Shown here piece after piece: positions 60,386 through 64,000 of a DNA stretch of 64,000 nucleotides. The stretch is from RH-AL1 sp965198485 (lineage in GTDB: Bacteria; Pseudomonadota; Alphaproteobacteria; Rhizobiales; Beijerinckiaceae). Location: contig CBDAPQ010000005.1 of assembly GCA_965198485.1 (NCBI GenBank), positions 372,001-436,000 of the forward strand. The letters run 5' to 3'. The number at the start of each line of letters is the position of its first letter. The first letter of the stretch is position 1. Below the pieces are notes generated by a model. It ran no database searches. It was given only the letters and a program-made list of their open reading frames with translations, and was not told the origin of the DNA. Made by a program: the position numbers and the translations under genes.

Positions 60386-61873
60386 CTAAGTGCCACAGAA
60401 CGTCTTGTAGGCTGTTCGGTGTGTCGGCCCATTTCTGAAAAGATCGCGATCGGATCGGCCTGAGTAGGGCTTGGACAAGACGCGATTGAGCTCCGCGAAC
60501 GGCTCGAAGTCGCGTCGATCGATCGCCGCTTCGACAGCTGCTTCCACGAGGTGGTTGCGTGGGATAAAGGCGGGATTGAAGTGACGCATTGATGCAGACC
60601 TGGCCGCGGCCGTACCCGGTTCCCGATCCAGTCGGCGGGTCCAAGCAATGCCCCATTCGTCAAACGTGTCCGGGCTCGAGAATTGCGTCCGCGCGACCGA
60701 TAGGTCCGTGTCGCAAAGCGCTCGGAAAGTCGAGGTGTAGTCGGCGCCGTCGGCGGCCATGCGGTCCAGGAGGTCCTGCGCGAGGTGGCCATCGTCGGGA
60801 TCGGCAATCGTGAGGCCAAGCTTGGCGCGCATGCCTGACAGAAAGGCCGCATCATATGTCTCCAGGTAGCAGCCTAGGATCTGTCTCGCCCTTTCGAGCG
60901 CCTCGTCCTCGTCGTCGGCCAGCAACGGCATCAGCGTCTCGGCAAAGCGGCACATGTTCCAATGTGCGATCATCGGCTGATTGTCGTAGGCGTACCGCCC
61001 TCCCGCATCGATCGAGCTAAAGACCGTCGCAGGATTGTAGGCGTCCATGAAGGCGCAGGGCCCGTAGTCGATGGTCTCGCCGGCGACCGAGCAATTGTCC
61101 GTGTTCATGACGCCGTGGACGAAGCCGACCAACATCCACCGTGCGACGAGCTCGGCCTGCCGGCGAACGACTGCCTCGAGCAGAACAGCGGCTTCGTGTC
61201 CCGGCGTGGCGGCGTCCGGATAATGTCGAGCGACGACGTATGAGGTAAGTTGGCGTAGGGACGTCACGTCGCCCCGCGCGGCGAAGAACTGGAATGTCCC
61301 GACACGGATGTGGGACGAGGCGACCCGTGCCAGTATCGCGCCGGGAAGCACGGTTTCTCGCATCACCAGGTCGCCCGTCTCTACAGCTGCTAGCGCACGG
61401 GTTGTCGGGATGCCCAACGCCGCCATGGCCTCGCTGACGATGTATTCTCGGAGCACCGGCCCGAGGGCCGCTCGGCCATCTCCGCCGCGCGAGAAAGGGG
61501 TTCGCCCGGACCCCTTCAGTTGAAGGTCGCGCCGGGTTCCTCGTGGCCCTACGACCTCGCCGAGCAAAACCGCCCTGCCGTCGCCAAGTTGAGAAACGAA
61601 GCTGCCGAACTGATGGCCGGCATAGGCCATCGCAATCGGATTTGCCTCCGCCGGCATCTGGCCGCCACCGAGCATTGCAACACCATCACCGCTCGCGAGA
61701 GCCTCTGGGTCGAGACCGAGCTCACGTGCCAGATCGACGTTGAGCGCAACGAGACGAGGCGCGGTACTTGGCGTCGGCCGCACTTCGATTGCAAACGCAT
61801 CCCCGAGCTTGGCGAAGCTGTTATCGAAGGCGATATGGAGCAGGTCGTTGATCCTTTTCGTTTGCCGGCCCAA
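60386..61873 (-). CDS. selO: Protein adenylyltransferase SelO (YdiU)
   Basis: 495 residues if it starts at the TTG at 61873; no ATG is in a suitable place, and frames further upstream overlap the tubulin-like gene and lack similarity. Motifs: DLQLKGSGRTPFSRGGDGRA, ALGPVLREYIVSEAMAALGI, FVHGVMNTDNCSVAGETIDY (with the catalytic-loop Asp/Asn) and the family end YKTFCGT. It transfers AMP to Ser, Thr or Tyr of target proteins, linked to redox stress. It follows the tubulin-like gene by 49 bp, so cotranscription is possible. Confidence 0.9.
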   Translation of the reverse strand: MGRQTKRINDLLHIAFDNSFAKLGDAFAIEVRPTPSTAPRLVALNVDLARELGLDPEALASGDGVAMLGGGQMPAEANPIAMAYAGHQFGSFVSQLGDGRAVLLGEVVGPRGTRRDLQLKGSGRTPFSRGGDGRAALGPVLREYIVSEAMAALGIPTTRALAAVETGDLVMRETVLPGAILARVASSHIRVGTFQFFAARGDVTSLRQLTSYVVARHYPDAATPGHEAAVLLEAVVRRQAELVARWMLVGFVHGVMNTDNCSVAGETIDYGPCAFMDAYNPATVFSSIDAGGRYAYDNQPMIAHWNMCRFAETLMPLLADDEDEALERARQILGCYLETYDAAFLSGMRAKLGLTIADPDDGHLAQDLLDRMAADGADYTSTFRALCDTDLSVARTQFSSPDTFDEWGIAWTRRLDREPGTAAARSASMRHFNPAFIPRNHLVEAAVEAAIDRRDFEPFAELNRVLSKPYSGRSDRDLFRNGPTHRTAYKTFCGT

Positions 61874-61922
61874 CGTGTCAAGCCGCGAAGGCCGCCACGC
61901 TGCGGCCTCCGCCAGCCGTCTA

Positions 61923-63524
61923 CTACATCGCTGCCGCGGCGGCGATATCGCCTTTACGCGTGCCCGGCGGCAGCTTGTCCCCGCGCACGGCGGCAAACGG
62001 CACCACCGGTTCGGCCCTGCACTGACTGGGCAAGCCATCGAAACGCACCGAAGGATCCGACAGCATCGGGCCGACGTCGATCAGCCATGCATGTTCCTTG
62101 AGCTTTTCCTCTCCCGAAAGAGCCTCGAAGGTCTTTTGGCTCTCCCAGAATGCATCGAGATCAGTCTTGGCCACCCCGAGCAGCACGACATTGGCGTAGG
62201 CCGTCAGCACGTCGAAGAACTCGATGACGCTCATCGGCAACTCGGCCGCGCCGTCGGTCAGATAGTGCGTCTTCACCATCTTTTTGAACCCGTCGATCAT
62301 CACCTCGTGGGCCATGTTGCGCGAGCCGTAGATCGCCACGTGAGCAAAGTCGGTCCTGAAATCATCCTTTAGCCCATCGTATTTTGGAGTGAAGTCGATC
62401 CACTGCGCGATCACTGCCTCCCACTTGGAGGGCGCTTCGCCTGGCAGCACCTGGACGCCAGGATGTGTCAGCTTGGCGACATCAAACATCGTCCAGTTGC
62501 GGGACTTGGCGCCTACGGTTTCGTGCTTCGAGTCGGTCAGCTCGGCGGGCCGGAGCACCTTCTTGAGGTCGCGGCCCCCGTCGGCCACGCACCAGCGCAT
62601 GAAGGAGTCGGCGACGAACCGGTTGGTCACCATCTCCTTGATGGCTTGCCGAATGCGGGCCTCGCCGGTGGTCGTGTAGGCCGTGAGCCTCTGCCAGCTT
62701 TGCTCCGGATTGACCACGAAGAAGCCGCCGGTGAATGGGCTGCGGTATACTTCGCCATAGGCGGTCATGATGGCGGCATTCTTGTCCTCGTCAAGCATAC
62801 AGTCAAGATCATTCAGCGTCGTATACAGCGCTGCGCTGTTCTTGTAAGTATCCGGATCACCACTGTGCGGCAGCTGCCCGACTCCCATCACCGTCACCTT
62901 GCTGCCGAGCTTGCTAGCGAGATGACGGGTGAGGTCTACCATCATACCGCTGCCCGTGCCGCCCGCTAGGCTGAAGCATACAGCGACGACAGAAGGGAGC
63001 GACGCTTTGTTTACCTGCGCTACAAAGGCGTCGAGCGCGGCATCCATCGGCTTTTCGCCACCGTGAAACGCACTCGCATATATGCCTTTGGCCACTGCAC
63101 GTGGGTAGTGCTCGCCGGACTTCGGCATGACTGCTCCCATGGGAACATAAGGCTGGAATTGCTTGGGAGCTTTGGCACCCTCCGCCTTCAAGAAGTCCGG
63201 CGTCATGGCAAGAGCCTTGACTAAGTCGTCCGCAGAAAGTGGATCAATCGCGATCGACTGGAAGGAGAACCTGTCAGTGGGAATACCGCGCGACTCGAGA
63301 CGTTTGTAGAAGGAGGCGCCGTAATCCTGAGCGAGGCTCATATCCTGGTCGCCGATGTCGACCACCATCGCCGCGAAGGTCGCGAGAGGGTTCGCGAGAT
63401 GATCCTCCACCTCGCCCGTCCGCAACAAAGCTTCGACGTAGACGGCGCCGGTGCGACCGATACCAATCACGTGCATGCAGAGAGCCGTCGCCTCGGCGCC
63501 CATATCCTTTTTATTGGTTGTCAT
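61923..63524 (-). CDS. FtsZ/tubulin-superfamily protein (Tubulin_2-like)
   Basis: 533 residues from the ATG at 63524 with GGAGAG eight bases upstream. The N-terminal Rossmann half begins HVIGIGRTGAVYVEALLRTG and carries the tubulin signature FSLAGGTGSGMMVDLTRHLA (GGTGSG at 188-193), followed by KVTVMGVGQLP and DTYKNSAALYTTLNDLD, the region of the nucleotide-contacting helix. The C-terminal 250 residues are not like cell-division FtsZ. It is far longer than FtsZ and lacks an FtsA/FtsQ context, so it belongs to the poorly described tubulin-like group found near membrane-remodelling or conflict genes. Its partners may lie outside the window. Confidence 0.75.
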   Translation of the reverse strand: MTTNKKDMGAEATALCMHVIGIGRTGAVYVEALLRTGEVEDHLANPLATFAAMVVDIGDQDMSLAQDYGASFYKRLESRGIPTDRFSFQSIAIDPLSADDLVKALAMTPDFLKAEGAKAPKQFQPYVPMGAVMPKSGEHYPRAVAKGIYASAFHGGEKPMDAALDAFVAQVNKASLPSVVAVCFSLAGGTGSGMMVDLTRHLASKLGSKVTVMGVGQLPHSGDPDTYKNSAALYTTLNDLDCMLDEDKNAAIMTAYGEVYRSPFTGGFFVVNPEQSWQRLTAYTTTGEARIRQAIKEMVTNRFVADSFMRWCVADGGRDLKKVLRPAELTDSKHETVGAKSRNWTMFDVAKLTHPGVQVLPGEAPSKWEAVIAQWIDFTPKYDGLKDDFRTDFAHVAIYGSRNMAHEVMIDGFKKMVKTHYLTDGAAELPMSVIEFFDVLTAYANVVLLGVAKTDLDAFWESQKTFEALSGEEKLKEHAWLIDVGPMLSDPSVRFDGLPSQCRAEPVVPFAAVRGDKLPPGTRKGDIAAAAAM

Positions 63525-64000
63525 CTGGCACTCTCCGTAAACGTGCGAAACCCCTCGAGCGCTGGCGACGAAACCTCCTAGGCTAATAGGGGGACCACAA
63601 ACCGCCGCTCCACGAGGGAACATGAAGAGCGACGGTTCGTGGTCATTTGCCGTATTTGGGGCTGCGGCAAATCTCGACGTAATGACGGTCGTGCGCAAGC
63701 ACGACGGCCGAAAGCCGTGGCGACTGTCCGTTCTCCAGCTACCTAAACCCCTCCGCTCAGAAGATGACTTCACCTGTCGCGGAAACACCTCGAAGCGTAG
63801 CCCGATCCGCGAAGATCGGCCGATGCGAGCTCCGCGGGACGAAGCAGGGATCTCCGGCAGTAGCAGTGCACTCTCACTTCATGTGTGCCGTTGAGCAGCC
63901 TACGGAGATCCTGCGACATCGATTTACTCGTTTAACGTCGGGTAGAAAAGCTTAAGGTGATAGAGCACCGCAGCGCCTAGATCCTGAGCTTCCCGAGGAG
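63525..64000. other. Upstream region of the tubulin-like gene, no gene recognised
   Basis: It should hold the promoter of the tubulin-like gene. A plus-strand frame at 63622 (MKSDGSWSFAVFGAAANLDV) has no recognisable motif. No terminator or RNA gene was identified. Confidence 0.4.

Noticed and set aside
1..64000. CRISPR arrays
   Set aside because: No series of short direct repeats with unique spacers was seen; the only regular repeat is the coding Ig array at 1-1740.

Overview
The window is high-GC DNA of an alphaproteobacterium, most likely a member of Hyphomicrobiales (Methylobacteriaceae/Beijerinckiaceae-like). This rests on the gene types, the TTG-started KdpE overlapping KdpD, IS481/IS5/IS701-type transposase remnants and a palindromic repeat of alphaproteobacterial type. 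I ran no database search; all family names come from motifs read in the sequence.

Layout. (1) 1-9842, minus strand: a tightly coupled operon for a TolC-like lipoprotein, a periplasmic HlyD adaptor, a GAF-TM-HlyD protein, a PqqD-like/M50 site-2-protease/HlyD fusion, and then the first 1319 residues of a giant DUF4347/Ig-repeat surface protein that runs off the left edge. It looks like a type I-like export locus with no ABC ATPase, and is the best candidate for an undescribed system. (2) 10137-11371: scar of a second kdp locus: leader box, 27-aa leader ORF, first codons of kdpF, tail of kdpD, and an intact orphan kdpE. (3) 12007-18438, minus: BBP2-type porin, CusB/CzcB-like adaptor and CusA/CzcA-like RND pump. 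(4) 18926-28372, minus: peptide-type ABC importer, DeoR regulator, M20 amidohydrolase and two choline/ethanolamine-kinase-like enzymes, flanked by remnants of a czcA gene and of eutB. (5) 29142-31810, plus: overlapping EAL and dCache-GGDEF genes (c-di-GMP turnover). (6) About 32-51 kb: a patchwork of intact genes (MmyB-type regulator, DJ-1/PfpI protein, amidohydrolase, LysR + LLM oxidoreductase + glutathionyl-hydroquinone reductase, DoxX, YceI, pirin, LysR) between many broken ones (aldehyde dehydrogenase, ABC exporter, ABM-type monooxygenase, cytochrome b561, YceI, UmuD, serine recombinase, several transposases). (7) 51358-59569, plus: complete kdpFABCDE potassium-uptake operon with its leader ORF, then a third, truncated kdpE-like fragment. 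(8) 59799-63524, minus: histidine-phosphatase-like protein, SelO and an FtsZ/tubulin-superfamily protein.

How it fits together. The left operon probably builds and displays a large adhesin. The RND pump, Kdp system and c-di-GMP genes are ordinary envelope and stress functions. The ABC/M20/kinase operon suggests uptake, amide cleavage and phosphorylation of an amino-alcohol-type compound, with a phosphorylated product as a plausible DeoR effector. The centre is a decaying, IS-rich accessory region.
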